Shown piece after piece: positions 1-8,971 of a stretch of DNA of 64,000 nt; position 1 is the stretch's first letter; the number at the start of each line of letters is the position of its first letter. Source of the DNA: Pseudomonas sp. LRP2-20 (lineage in GTDB: Bacteria; Pseudomonadota; Gammaproteobacteria; Pseudomonadales; Pseudomonadaceae). The stretch spans positions 2,486,001 to 2,550,000 of the forward strand of contig NZ_AP025944.1 of assembly GCF_024349685.1 (NCBI RefSeq). Reading direction: 5' to 3'. The position numbers and the translations under genes are program-made. The notes under the pieces were generated by a model. It saw only the letters and a program-made list of their open reading frames with translations. It was not told where the DNA came from and ran no database searches.

Positions 1-1796
1 TGATGTTCGCCATGGGGAGCTCTTTTATTCTGTCGCGTACCTTGGTGCCGACCCTGGCCATGTTCCTGCTCAAGCCGCACCGGGTGGAGCAGGGCGAGGG
101 GCGGTACCCCGAGGACGCGTATCTCAATCACCACGAAGGCGACAAGTCGGCCAACCCGCTGGTGCGCCTGCAGGCCGGTTTCGAAGCCGGCTTTGCCCGG
201 CTGCGCGATGGCTACCAGGGCCTGCTCGAACTGGCCCTGGCCAACCGTCGGCGGTTCCTGCTTGGCTTCCTCGGTTGCGTGCTGGCCAGCTTCGCGCTGT
301 TGCCAATGCTGGGTGAGGATTTCTTCCCCGAAACCGATGCCGGGGCAATGGCACTGCATGTGCGCCTGCCTTTGGGCACGCGCATCGAAGAAAGCGCTGC
401 GGCCTTCGACCGTATCGAAAGCCGCATTCGCGAAGTGCTGCCGGCAGAGGCCGTGGCGTCGATCATCGACAACATCGGCCTGCCCATCAGCGGCATCGAC
501 ATGGCCTACAACACCAGCGGCACGGTCGGCCCGCAGGACGGCGACATCCAGGTGTCGCTCAACTCCGGCCACGGACCGACCGCCACTTACGTGAAGCGCC
601 TGCGCGAGGTGCTGCCAGACAGTTTCCCCGGCACCACCTTCGCCTTCCTCCCGGCCGACATCAGCAGCCAGATCCTCAACTTCGGCGCGCCGGCACCGCT
701 GGACGTGAAGATTTCCGGCCCCAATGATGCTGCCAACCGCGTCTATGCAGCCGAAGTGATGCGCCGCTTGCGGCATGTTCCGGGCATCGCCGACCTGCGC
801 CTGCAGCAGTCGCAAAGCTACCCGTCGCTGCAGGTCGATGTCGACCGCAAGCGCGCCGCCGAGCTGGGCATCACCGAACGCGATGTCACCGCCAGCCTGG
901 GCGCTTCGCTGGCCGGTACCTCGCAGACGGCGCCGACCTACTGGCTCAACCCGGCCAATGGTGTGTCCTATTCCGTGGTCGGCGCGACCCCGCAGTACAA
1001 GATGAGCAGCATCGCCCAGCTGGAGGCGCTGCCGATCACCGGCAGCAACGGGCACACCGCTGTGCTCGGCGGCATTGCCAGCCTGGCGCGCACCAACACC
1101 GCCGACGTGGTCAGCCACTACAACATCACCCCGACCCTGGACCTGTACGCCAACGTCCAGGGCCGTGACCTGGGCGGTATCGCCGCCGACATCCAACAGG
1201 TCATCGACGACACCGCGCACCTGCGCCCCAAGGGCGCCACCGTCAGCCTGCACGGCCAGATCAGCGCGCTGCACGAAGCCTTCCACGGCCTGGGCCTGGG
1301 CCTGCTGGGCGCGGTGGTGCTGATCTACCTGCTGATCGTGGTCAACTTCCAGTCCTGGGTCGACCCGTTCGTGATCATCACCGCATTGCCCGCCGCGCTG
1401 GCCGGTATCGTCTGGATGCTGTTCGTCACCGGCACCACGCTGTCGGTGCCGGCACTCACCGGGGCAATCCTGTGCATGGGCGTGGCCACCGCCAACTCGG
1501 TGCTGGTGGTCAGCTTCTGCCGCGAGCGCCTGGCAGTGCATGGCGATGCCGTCAAGGCCGCCATGGAGGCCGGTTTCACTCGCTTTCGGCCCGTGCTGAT
1601 GACGGCCCTGGCGATGATCATCGGCATGCTGCCGCTGGCCCTGTCCCAGGAGCAGAACGCGCCGCTGGGCCGGGCGGTGATTGGCGGGCTGATCGTTGCC
1701 ACCACGGCGACCCTGCTGTTCGTGCCGGTGGTCTTCAGCCTGGCCCACCGCCGCTCAACCCCTCACGCTGTCGTTGGAGAAAACCTGCATGCCTAG
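1..1796 (+). CDS. RND efflux pump inner-membrane transporter, C-terminal part (5' end outside window)
   Basis: The reading frame is already open at the left edge, so the gene is partial; about 597 residues are visible, against roughly 1,030-1,060 for the family. The visible part has the end of the first membrane bundle, a long periplasmic porter region (about residues 95-425) and a second membrane bundle (about 430-585) with the typical LIYLLIVVNFQSW and GAILCMGVATANSVL segments. RND pumps of this kind use proton motive force to expel substrates from periplasm and membrane through an adaptor and an outer membrane channel. The adaptor and channel genes follow with short overlaps, so the three form one operon. 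Pump-first order is less common than adaptor-first. The substrate cannot be read from the sequence. Confidence 0.93.
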   Translation, partial: MFAMGSSFILSRTLVPTLAMFLLKPHRVEQGEGRYPEDAYLNHHEGDKSANPLVRLQAGFEAGFARLRDGYQGLLELALANRRRFLLGFLGCVLASFALLPMLGEDFFPETDAGAMALHVRLPLGTRIEESAAAFDRIESRIREVLPAEAVASIIDNIGLPISGIDMAYNTSGTVGPQDGDIQVSLNSGHGPTATYVKRLREVLPDSFPGTTFAFLPADISSQILNFGAPAPLDVKISGPNDAANRVYAAEVMRRLRHVPGIADLRLQQSQSYPSLQVDVDRKRAAELGITERDVTASLGASLAGTSQTAPTYWLNPANGVSYSVVGATPQYKMSSIAQLEALPITGSNGHTAVLGGIASLARTNTADVVSHYNITPTLDLYANVQGRDLGGIAADIQQVIDDTAHLRPKGATVSLHGQISALHEAFHGLGLGLLGAVVLIYLLIVVNFQSWVDPFVIITALPAALAGIVWMLFVTGTTLSVPALTGAILCMGVATANSVLVVSFCRERLAVHGDAVKAAMEAGFTRFRPVLMTALAMIIGMLPLALSQEQNAPLGRAVIGGLIVATTATLLFVPVVFSLAHRRSTPHAVVGENLHA

Positions 1797-2955
1797 CCGT
1801 TGCGTAGCTGATCGTCGGCGCTTGAAACTCATGGGGGGCGCCGGCCTGGGCCTGGCTGCCCTGGTGGTTGCGCTGGGCGTGTACGCCCGGCAGCACCAGG
1901 CCGCTGCGGTGCAGGCGTGGACCGAGCACCGGGCGACGCCTGCGGTAGTCACCTTTACCCCGTCGCTGAATGCTGGCGGTGAAACGCTGAGCCTGCCGGC
2001 CCACCTGCAGGCCTGGAACATGGCACGGATCAATGCCCGGGTCAGCGGTTACCTGAAGAACTGGCAGGTGGACATCGGCACGGTGGTCACGGCCGGCCAG
2101 CCGCTCGCCGAAATCGACAGCCCCGAACTCGACCAGCAGTTGGCCCAGGCCAAGGCCAGGCTGGCGCAGCACCAGGCCAGTGCCGCGCTGGCGCAAAGCA
2201 CCGCTGCGCGCTGGCAGCACCTGTTCGCCAGCCATTCGGTGTCGCGCCAGGAGGTGGATGAGAAGGTGGCCGCCGCCGCGGTCGCCAGCGCCGATGCACA
2301 GGCCGCCGAGGCGGACTATGTGCGGCTGAAGGACCTGGCGGCGTACAAGGTCATTCGCGCACCGTTCACCGGCACCATCACCGCCCGCCACGCGCAGGTC
2401 GGCCAGTTGGTCAAGGCCGATAGCGACAGTGCCACTTCGCTGTTCGACATCGCCGACACCCGCCGCCTGCGCCTGTACGTGCCGGTGCCGCAGAGCTACG
2501 CCAGCCAGATTCTGCCCGGCATGCAGGTGCAGTTGTCGGTGCCTGAACGCCCTGGCCAGCACTTCACCGCGGCGTTGCTGGGTACCTCCACCGCCGTCGA
2601 TCAGGGCTCGGGCACGCTGCTGGCGCAGTACGCGGTGGAAAACGCCAGCGCGGCGTTGCTGCCGGGCGACTACGCCAGCGCCCGCATTACCCTGCGCAGC
2701 AATGCCCAGGCCGTGAGCATTCCTGCCAGCGCCCTGATCTTCAGGGCACAGGGGCCGCAGGTGGCGGTGCTCGATGCGCAGAACCGCGCGCACCTGCGCA
2801 GCATTCATATCGCCCAGGACCTGGGCAGCACGCTGATCGTCGACGGTGGCCTGGGCCTGAAGGACCAGGTGGTGGACAATCCACCCGATGCCCTGCGTGA
2901 CAATGATGCAGTGCGCAGCGTAACGCCGGGAGGTGTGCATGCGCCCTCGGTTTAA
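1789..2955 (+). CDS. RND efflux periplasmic adaptor (HlyD/AcrA-type membrane fusion protein)
   Basis: This 388-aa protein would link the pump to the outer membrane channel. It has an N-terminal membrane anchor or uncleaved signal (about residues 14-32, GLGLAALVVALGVYA). A barrel-sandwich half follows (ARVSGYLKNWQVDIGTVV), then a helical hairpin rich in Ala and Gln (about 100-170), the second lipoyl half (YKVIRAPFTGTITARHAQVG) and a beta-barrel domain. The ATG at 1789 is chosen because GGAGA lies at 1776-1780 and because it gives an 8-bp overlap with the pump gene, suggesting translational coupling. An in-frame start further upstream would lie inside the pump gene and lacks a better ribosome binding site. 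Confidence 0.93.
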   Translation: MPSRCVADRRRLKLMGGAGLGLAALVVALGVYARQHQAAAVQAWTEHRATPAVVTFTPSLNAGGETLSLPAHLQAWNMARINARVSGYLKNWQVDIGTVVTAGQPLAEIDSPELDQQLAQAKARLAQHQASAALAQSTAARWQHLFASHSVSRQEVDEKVAAAAVASADAQAAEADYVRLKDLAAYKVIRAPFTGTITARHAQVGQLVKADSDSATSLFDIADTRRLRLYVPVPQSYASQILPGMQVQLSVPERPGQHFTAALLGTSTAVDQGSGTLLAQYAVENASAALLPGDYASARITLRSNAQAVSIPASALIFRAQGPQVAVLDAQNRAHLRSIHIAQDLGSTLIVDGGLGLKDQVVDNPPDALRDNDAVRSVTPGGVHAPSV

Positions 2956-4351
2956 GCGCAGCGGGCTGCTGCTGTGCCTGGCCTTGCAAGGCTGCTCGCT
3001 GGCACCGCACTACCAGGCACCTGTGGTGCAATTGCCCGCGCACTATGGCGAGCGCTCTGGGGCCTGGCAGCGGGTCGACGCGGCAAGGCCACTGCCAGCG
3101 CAGTGGTGGACGCTTTTCGATGACCAACGCCTCAATGAACTGCAGGCACAGCTTGAGGCATCGAACCCGAACCTGGCCGCCGCGGTGGCGCATTACGATG
3201 CCGCAGCCGCCTACGCCCAGGGCCTGCATGGCGGGCTGTGGCCGCAGGCAAGTGCGAGCGCCACACCGCTTCGCCAGCGCCAGTCGGACCGGCGACCGCT
3301 GCGCGGAGACAGCCAGCCGTCGATATACAACAGCGACACTGCCGGGCTGAGTCTGAGCTTTGATTTCGATCTGTGGGGCCGCTTGCGCAATCAGGTGGCA
3401 GCGGGGGATGCCTCGGCGCAGGCCGCGGCGGATGACCTGGCCGGTGCACGCCTGAGCCTGCAGCGGCAACTGGCGGTGCTATACGTGCGTGCCCGTGGCC
3501 TCGACGCGCAGCGCCAGTTGCTCGACAGCGCCGTGGCAGACCGTAGCCAGCTGCTGGTGCTGATCCAGGACCGCTTCAATGGCAATATCGCCTCGGAACT
3601 GGACCTTGATCGGGCGGCTGCCAGGCTGTCCGAGGCCAAGGCTGCCGTGGATGACGTCGTCGCCCAGCGCAACCTGGCGCAGCATGCTATCGCCGAGCTG
3701 GTCGGGGCATTGCCGGGTGACTTTGCGCTGGTGCCGGACGCCGCGCCGCTCAAGGTACCGCAGGTGCCCAGCGAGCTGCCCGGCACGTTGTTGTTGCGCA
3801 GGCCCGATGTGGCCGCCGCCGAGCGTCGCGTGTTTGCCGCCAACGCCACCATCGGCGTGGCCCGTGCCGCCTGGTACCCGGACTTCAGCCTGGTGGGGCT
3901 GATGGGCGGGCAGACGCAAGGCGCCGGCAACCTGCTGGCCGCCGCCAATCGCTACTGGGCGATTGGGCCGGTGTTGCAGCTGCCGTTGTTCGACGGTGGC
4001 CGCCGTTCGGCCGATGAGCGCAGGGCCCATGCCGAGTTCGAGGCAGCGGCCGCAGCGTATCACGGCAAGGTGCTGCTGGCCGTGCGTGAAGTCGAAGACA
4101 ACCTGGCACAGGTGCATGACCTGGCGCGGCAAGCGCAGGACGTGCAGCAAGCGGCGCAGGCGGCAGGCAGCGCCGAACAGATTGCCTTGCACAGCTATCG
4201 GCAGGGCGCGGTCAGCCTGCTGGATGTACTGACCGCCCAGCTCGATGCGTTGCAAGAGAAGCAGAAGCTTCAGGCGCTGAAAACCCGGCAGCTGGAGGCG
4301 CGGGTCGGCTTGATGGCGGCACTGGGGGGAGGATGGGGGGCTGACGCTTGA
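2939..4351 (+). CDS. Outer membrane efflux lipoprotein, NodT/OprM family
   Basis: This 470-aa protein is the TolC-like exit duct of the efflux system. The N-terminus is a lipoprotein signal with a lipobox (LALQGC, Cys near residue 19). Two repeats of the outer membrane efflux family follow, with characteristic motifs such as LSLSFDFDLWGRLRN and RPDVAAAERRVFAANATIG. The ATG at 2939 is preceded by GGGAGGT at 2928-2934; a GTG at 2933 in the same frame overlaps that ribosome binding site and is less likely. The start overlaps the adaptor stop by 17 bp. A strong hairpin just downstream ends the operon. Confidence 0.93.
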   Translation: MRPRFKRSGLLLCLALQGCSLAPHYQAPVVQLPAHYGERSGAWQRVDAARPLPAQWWTLFDDQRLNELQAQLEASNPNLAAAVAHYDAAAAYAQGLHGGLWPQASASATPLRQRQSDRRPLRGDSQPSIYNSDTAGLSLSFDFDLWGRLRNQVAAGDASAQAAADDLAGARLSLQRQLAVLYVRARGLDAQRQLLDSAVADRSQLLVLIQDRFNGNIASELDLDRAAARLSEAKAAVDDVVAQRNLAQHAIAELVGALPGDFALVPDAAPLKVPQVPSELPGTLLLRRPDVAAAERRVFAANATIGVARAAWYPDFSLVGLMGGQTQGAGNLLAAANRYWAIGPVLQLPLFDGGRRSADERRAHAEFEAAAAAYHGKVLLAVREVEDNLAQVHDLARQAQDVQQAAQAAGSAEQIALHSYRQGAVSLLDVLTAQLDALQEKQKLQALKTRQLEARVGLMAALGGGWGADA

Positions 4352-4363
4352 AGCCTTGCCGGA

Positions 4364-4394
4364 GCCAGGGCCGGCCCTCTTCGCCGGCCCTGGC
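4364..4394. terminator. Bidirectional hairpin between convergent operons
   Basis: A perfect 12-bp stem (GCCAGGGCCGGC and its complement) with a 7-nt loop lies between the convergent ends of the efflux operon and the siderophore receptor gene. There is no clear T-run, so the terminator role is inferred from position and stem strength. Confidence 0.7.
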
Positions 4395-4400
4395 GGATGC

Positions 4401-6851
4401 TCAGAAGTCCGCTTTCAACGTGACGGTATAGTTGCGCGGCTCGCCGTAGTTGTTGCTGGTGTTCAGCCAGCCGATGGAGGAATAGTACTTCTTGTCGAAC
4501 AGGTTGTTGCCGTTGAGGGCAACGCTGAAGTTCTGGTTGATCTGGTAGGCCAGACGGGCGTTCCAGATGGCATAGCCGGCTTGTTCGATGTCGCCCACGC
4601 CGCCGGTACCGCCCTGGTTGATATTGTGGTTCTTGCTCTGGATATTGGCGCCGGCACCCACGCTCCACTGGTGCAGTTCGCCAGGCAGGTTGTAGTCACC
4701 CCAGAAACGCAGCATGTGGCGTGGTGTATAGCTGTTGAAGGCGGCACCGGAGGTCGAGGTGCCGTCACCCGGGTCATTGAGGAATTTGGTCGAGGTATAG
4801 GTGTAGCCAGCGAACAGTTGCAGACCGGTCAGCACTTCACCGCTGATTTCGGCATCCAGGCCTTCGGCGCGGACCTTGCCACCGTCGGCATAGCAGTTGT
4901 TTTCGCCATCGCACGGCGAGCCGTACTGGTACTGCGCGCGGTTCTCCTGGGTCACGCGGAAGATCGCAAAGCTGGTGTTGACGCGGCCGTCCAGCAACTC
5001 GCCTTTGAGCCCGATCTCGTAGTTGGTGCCTTCGATCGGCTTGAGCATGGTGTTGTTTGCCGTCATCTCCGTTTGCGGCTTGAAGATGTCGGCATAACTG
5101 ACATAGGCAGACCACTGGTCATTCAGCGCGTAGATCAGCCCACCGTAGGGCGTGACTTCGCCGCTTTCCTTGGCGTGGGCAGGGTCGGGCGATTTGGCGG
5201 TGAAACGGGTCAGTTCATAGTCGTACTTGTAGTTGCTGACGCGCGCGCCCAGCACCAGGGTCAGCGGCTCGGCCAGCTTGTAGCGCACCACGCTGTACAG
5301 GCCGTTCTGGCGGATCCTGGCTTTGGAATTGCCGGCGTAGGTGGTGCCGAGCATTTCTGCCTGGGTTGGCTCGCGGGGCGAAATCGGATCGTAGATGTTC
5401 ATCGGGCCCAGGTTGAGCATGCCGCCCTGCAGGTCATCGGTGCGCAGGTCGCTGGCGTTGGCGCCCACCACCACTTCGTGCTCCAGGCCGAAGGCGCGCC
5501 ATTTGCCGGTGAGGTTGATGTCGGCGCCCTTGTTGATGTTCTCGAAGTCGTACAGATAGGCGCGCGATTGCATGCCGTCGCCGGTTGCCGGGTCGACCGC
5601 GCCACGGCCGAAGCTGTAGAGAATATCGTTGGTTTCACGGATGTAGCTGCCGGACGCTTTCAGCCGCCAGTCTTCGTTGAAGTCGTGGGAGAGGTCGGCG
5701 AAGTAGGTGGTCTGCTTGTTGTTCCATCTGTTCCAGTCGGCACCGACGAAGGTGGAGCGGCCGACATTCACTGCGCTGCCATCCTTGTTGCGCGGCAGGC
5801 CGCCGAAGAACGGTGTCGAATGCAGGTCTTCGACGCTGGCGCCGGCAGCGACCACGGTGGAGTCGGTGATGTCGTATTCAAGAATCCCGTACAGCACGTT
5901 CTTGCGGCTTTCTGCGGTGTCATAGAAATAGTCGCGGTCTTCATGGCCGGCGACCAGGCGACCGCGCAGCTTGCCGTCGGCGGTCAGCGGACCACTGGCG
6001 TCCAGGGTCTGGCGATAGGTATCCCAGGAACCGGCACTGGCGGTGATGGACAGCGACGGCTCGGCTTTTGGACGCTTGCGCACCAGGTTGATGGCAGCAC
6101 CGGGGTTGCCGCTGCCTTGCAGCAGGCCATTGGCGCCGCGCAGGATCTCGACGCGGTCGTACAACAGCGTGTCGGAAGTGAAGCTGCTGCCGATACCGTA
6201 ATAGCGGCGGTCCAGTGGCACGCCGTCATACTGGATGGTCTCCACCTCGAAGCCGCGCGAATAGATGTATTTGCCGCCGGAAGGACTCTGGTAGGTGGTG
6301 ATGCCCGTGGTGTGCTCCAGCACCTGGTCGAGGGTGTCGAGGCGCTGGTCGTCCATCGCCTTGCGCGTGACCACGCTGACCGATTGCGGGATGTCCTTGA
6401 GGCGCTGTGTGCCTTTGCCGATGGTGACCGCGCTGGCGGTGTAGCTGCCAGAGCCTTCGGTGGTCGCCCAGTCCTGGCGGCCGTTGATGTTGAGTGGCTC
6501 GAGGTTGAGGGCGTCGCCGCTCAGGGGCTGCAGTTCCAGGCCGTAGACGTCGTTGCCGCGGCGCACGGCGCGCAGTCCGGTGCCGGCAAGCAGTTGCTGG
6601 AATCCGTCCTCGATGCCGTAGTCGCCCTGCAGGCCAGGGCTGGACAGGCCACGGGTCAGCTCCGAGGTGTATTGCAGGGTAATGCCGCCCTCACTGGCAA
6701 ACCGCGCAAGTACCTGGGCCAGGCTACCGGCATTGATGCTGTAGGCATGTGGCGCCTGAGCGGCGGTGGCAGTGGCCGAGATGACAGAACCCTGCAGGGC
6801 GATGGCCAGGGCGAGGGCGGTTTTGCACCCCCTTGAAGTAGAGCGGATCAT
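4401..6851 (-). CDS. TonB-dependent siderophore receptor with signalling (STN) domain
   Basis: This 816-aa outer membrane receptor would import a ferric siderophore using TonB energy. A signal peptide (about 1-31) is followed by an STN/secretin-like domain (YSINAGSLAQVLARFASEGG, about 37-90), the hallmark of receptors that also signal to a FecR-type anti-sigma factor. Next come a plug domain (about 140-250, KDIPQSVSVVTRKAMDDQ) and a 22-strand barrel ending in Phe (YTVTLKADF). The start at 6851 follows AAGGACA and begins directly at the signal peptide; an upstream in-frame start at 6917 lacks these features. It lies downstream of the fecR-like and sigma genes, so it is probably activated by that sigma factor when its siderophore is bound. 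The ligand is unknown; ferripyoverdine-type or a xenosiderophore are both possible. Confidence 0.93.
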   Translation of the reverse strand: MIRSTSRGCKTALALAIALQGSVISATATAAQAPHAYSINAGSLAQVLARFASEGGITLQYTSELTRGLSSPGLQGDYGIEDGFQQLLAGTGLRAVRRGNDVYGLELQPLSGDALNLEPLNINGRQDWATTEGSGSYTASAVTIGKGTQRLKDIPQSVSVVTRKAMDDQRLDTLDQVLEHTTGITTYQSPSGGKYIYSRGFEVETIQYDGVPLDRRYYGIGSSFTSDTLLYDRVEILRGANGLLQGSGNPGAAINLVRKRPKAEPSLSITASAGSWDTYRQTLDASGPLTADGKLRGRLVAGHEDRDYFYDTAESRKNVLYGILEYDITDSTVVAAGASVEDLHSTPFFGGLPRNKDGSAVNVGRSTFVGADWNRWNNKQTTYFADLSHDFNEDWRLKASGSYIRETNDILYSFGRGAVDPATGDGMQSRAYLYDFENINKGADINLTGKWRAFGLEHEVVVGANASDLRTDDLQGGMLNLGPMNIYDPISPREPTQAEMLGTTYAGNSKARIRQNGLYSVVRYKLAEPLTLVLGARVSNYKYDYELTRFTAKSPDPAHAKESGEVTPYGGLIYALNDQWSAYVSYADIFKPQTEMTANNTMLKPIEGTNYEIGLKGELLDGRVNTSFAIFRVTQENRAQYQYGSPCDGENNCYADGGKVRAEGLDAEISGEVLTGLQLFAGYTYTSTKFLNDPGDGTSTSGAAFNSYTPRHMLRFWGDYNLPGELHQWSVGAGANIQSKNHNINQGGTGGVGDIEQAGYAIWNARLAYQINQNFSVALNGNNLFDKKYYSSIGWLNTSNNYGEPRNYTVTLKADF

Positions 6852-6923
6852 TGAAAGATTGTCCTTGTGTGTGGCAGTTCCACAGGTAAGGACTGACGAG
6901 TTGGAAAATCGGGCCAATTCTTT

Positions 6924-7865
6924 TCAGCGCGCCGTCACGGTAACCCAGTAACGGGTTCGGTAATCCACCTTCACGGGCAGCGTGGCGGGCAGCGCGGCGA
7001 GGATCGCGTCGGTGTTGCCCAGCTGGAACGTACCGCTGATGTGCAACTGCGCCGCCTCGGGCTGGCATCTCAGCCAACCTGATCGATAGCGGCCAAGCTC
7101 GTTCAGGAACTGCTGCAGGGGCATCTCCTCGACCACCAACTGGCCGTGTGTCCACAGACTGTCCTGTTCACGTGCAACGTCCACATTGCCTTGGCCTCCG
7201 GCGTCGAAGGCCAGCTGCTGGCCTGCATCGAGGGTTCGTTGCGGGCCGTCGACGGGCATCACCCTGACCGCGCCCTGAAGCACACTGAGTTGCGTGCTGC
7301 GCTCGCATTGCCGGACCACGAAGCGGGTGCCCAGGGCCTCCATCAGGCCTTGTTCGCTGGCTACCCGCAATGGCCGGGGTCGAAGGCTGGTGGCATCGGG
7401 CCCGCTGTCGACCAGGATCTCGCCACGACGCAAGGTGATCAGGCGTTGCTGCTCCTCGAAGTGCACAGACACCGCAGTGTCGGTATTCAACTCGAGCACC
7501 GTGCCGTCTGCCAATGTGAACTGCCTGTGTTGGCCCACTGCGGTGGCATAGGCTGGCTGTGGCAACAGCTGGCGGTAACCCACGTAGCCCATGGGCACGA
7601 CGATGGCCAGGGCCAACAGCTGTTTCATCGCCTGCCGTCGTTCCCGGTCCAGCGTGCCCATTGCCAGGCCTGGCGGCAGCAGGCCCAACTGAGCGCATAC
7701 GCGCTCGGCCTTCTGCCAGGCCCGCTCGTGCTCGGGCGCTGCAGCACGCCAGCGCGTGCAGGCCTCTCGCTGGGCAGGGCTGACGCCTTCGTCGAGCATC
7801 AGCATGTGCCAGTGGGCGGCCTGACGTGCCACTTCGGGGCTTATACGCGGCATCCTGGCAACCAT
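6924..7865 (-). CDS. FecR-family anti-sigma/signal-transducing inner-membrane regulator
   Basis: This 313-aa protein has the FecR layout. A cytoplasmic N-terminal helical domain (about 8-55, with ARQAAHWHMLMLDEG and WQKAERV) precedes one membrane segment (about 82-100, LLALAIVVPMGYVGY) and a periplasmic FecR domain (about 110-210, YATAVGQHRQFTLADGTVLELNTD). The C-terminal region would contact the receptor's STN domain. The start codon directly abuts the sigma factor stop codon (TGA followed by ATG), so the two are co-translated. It probably both inhibits and, after a siderophore signal, releases the sigma factor encoded upstream. Confidence 0.92.
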   Translation of the reverse strand: MVARMPRISPEVARQAAHWHMLMLDEGVSPAQREACTRWRAAAPEHERAWQKAERVCAQLGLLPPGLAMGTLDRERRQAMKQLLALAIVVPMGYVGYRQLLPQPAYATAVGQHRQFTLADGTVLELNTDTAVSVHFEEQQRLITLRRGEILVDSGPDATSLRPRPLRVASEQGLMEALGTRFVVRQCERSTQLSVLQGAVRVMPVDGPQRTLDAGQQLAFDAGGQGNVDVAREQDSLWTHGQLVVEEMPLQQFLNELGRYRSGWLRCQPEAAQLHISGTFQLGNTDAILAALPATLPVKVDYRTRYWVTVTAR

Positions 7866-8372
7866 TCAGACGTCTTCGTCGAACAGGATGCAGGCTTCCA
7901 GCGCATTGGCCATGTGCCGCTTGACCGTGCGCTCGCCAATGCCCAGGCGGCGCGCTACTTCGATGTAGCTCAGGCCTTCCAGCTGCACCAGCAGGAACAC
8001 CGAACGCACGACCGGCTTGAAGGTGTCGAGCAGGGTGTCCAGTTGCTGCAAGGTCTCGCGCATGGCCCACTGTTCTTCGGCGGACAGCGCCAACAGCTCG
8101 GGCAGCTGCGCGAGCATTTCCAGGTAGGCACGTTCCAGCGACTGGCGGCGAAAATGGTCGTAGACCAGGCGCCGGCTGATGGTGGCCAGGTAGGCCCGGG
8201 GCCGATGCAGGCTGAGGCTGGCGCCAGCCTTCTGCTGGGCCTGAAGGATGCGCAGGAAGGTGTCCTGCGCCAGATCGGCCGCCTGGGCCGAACAGCCCAG
8301 CCGGCGGTAGAGCCATTGCTTGAGCCATCCGTTGTGCTCGGCGTAGGCCTGACTGAGATCGTCGTTGATCAC
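7866..8372 (-). CDS. ECF sigma factor, FecI/FpvI type (iron starvation)
   Basis: This 168-aa protein has the two core regions of an extracytoplasmic-function sigma factor: region 2 (about 10-80, CSAQAADLAQDTFLRIL, RAYLATISRRLVYDHFRR) and region 4 with a helix-turn-helix (about 110-160, LSYIEVARRLGIGERTVKRH). The start is GTG at 8372, preceded by GGAGGG. It heads the sigma, FecR-like, receptor order typical of cell-surface signalling loci. A Fur-box-like sequence lies about 35-50 bp upstream, so expression is probably repressed by Fur with iron. Confidence 0.94.
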   Translation of the reverse strand: MINDDLSQAYAEHNGWLKQWLYRRLGCSAQAADLAQDTFLRILQAQQKAGASLSLHRPRAYLATISRRLVYDHFRRQSLERAYLEMLAQLPELLALSAEEQWAMRETLQQLDTLLDTFKPVVRSVFLLVQLEGLSYIEVARRLGIGERTVKRHMANALEACILFDEDV

Positions 8373-8404
8373 GGGTATCCCTCCGGGGTGAGGGAGGCAC
8401 CTTA

Positions 8405-8423
8405 GATGATAACGATTATCAAA
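8405..8423. promoter_or_regulatory. Probable Fur box upstream of the ECF sigma gene
   Basis: The core GATAACGATTATC at 8408-8420 closely matches the consensus inverted repeat for Fur (GATAATGATAATC). It is a notably AT-rich patch in a GC-rich region and sits between the divergent sigma gene and the DUF2251 gene. It would block the sigma promoter when iron is plentiful. Confidence 0.75.
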
Positions 8424-8505
8424 TCAATTTCTTTACGGGTGCTTGCAGCCGGTGTCCCTCGCTAGGCATGATCAAGGTCTCTCAAACATGACAAGGAATG
8501 CCGAC

Positions 8506-8910
8506 ATGCCTGCCTATCTTGCTGCGCAGAACGAATTGCTCGTTGGGGACGGCCTGGTGGTCGAGGCGCCCGCCGGGGAAGGGCCCTATGTCGTGGTGTT
8601 CGAGGACGATGAAGAAACCGGCTATTTCTACGCCCTGGATACCTCAGGCGCCGGCAACCCCATCCAGAATGCGCTGCACATCTACGACGTGGAAAGCGTT
8701 TCTGACCGTGACAAGCCTTCGCTGGTCAAGATCGCCTGGTCCGAGGATCACCGCAAGGCGCTGCTGCTGATCAACGACTACCCGCATGCGGTTTTCGATT
8801 TCGAAGCCAAACAGGGGCATTGCCGTACCGGGTTCCCGCTGCCGATGGACAACGGCTGGTCGCACGCAGGCCATGAATGGGATGACAGCGCACTGCGGCA
8901 TTTTGCCTGA
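8506..8910 (+). CDS. DUF2251-like hypothetical protein
   Basis: This 134-aa acidic soluble protein has no signal peptide or membrane segment. I recognise it as similar to the DUF2251 family by its layout (YVVVFEDDEETGYFYALD, IQNALHIYDV, and the C-terminal NGWSHAGHEWDDSALRHF); the function is unknown. The ATG at 8506 is preceded by AAGGA with good spacing; an ATG at 8488 and a GTG at 8443 in the same frame are weaker. It sits next to a DUF2314/ankyrin gene, and such small acidic families are sometimes found as immunity proteins, but nothing here shows a partner toxin. Confidence 0.75.
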   Translation: MPAYLAAQNELLVGDGLVVEAPAGEGPYVVVFEDDEETGYFYALDTSGAGNPIQNALHIYDVESVSDRDKPSLVKIAWSEDHRKALLLINDYPHAVFDFEAKQGHCRTGFPLPMDNGWSHAGHEWDDSALRHFA

Positions 8911-8971
8911 CGGTTTTCAGGTAACATCCGGGCATTGACCTTTCGGATCACAGCACAAGGACGAGCCGCTC

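Noticed and set aside
4356..6836. Open frame of over 800 codons antisense to the siderophore receptor
   Set aside because: The receptor frame has a signal peptide, domains and a ribosome binding site. The antisense product is Val/Gly/Gln-rich with no family likeness, a common effect of codon bias in GC-rich DNA.
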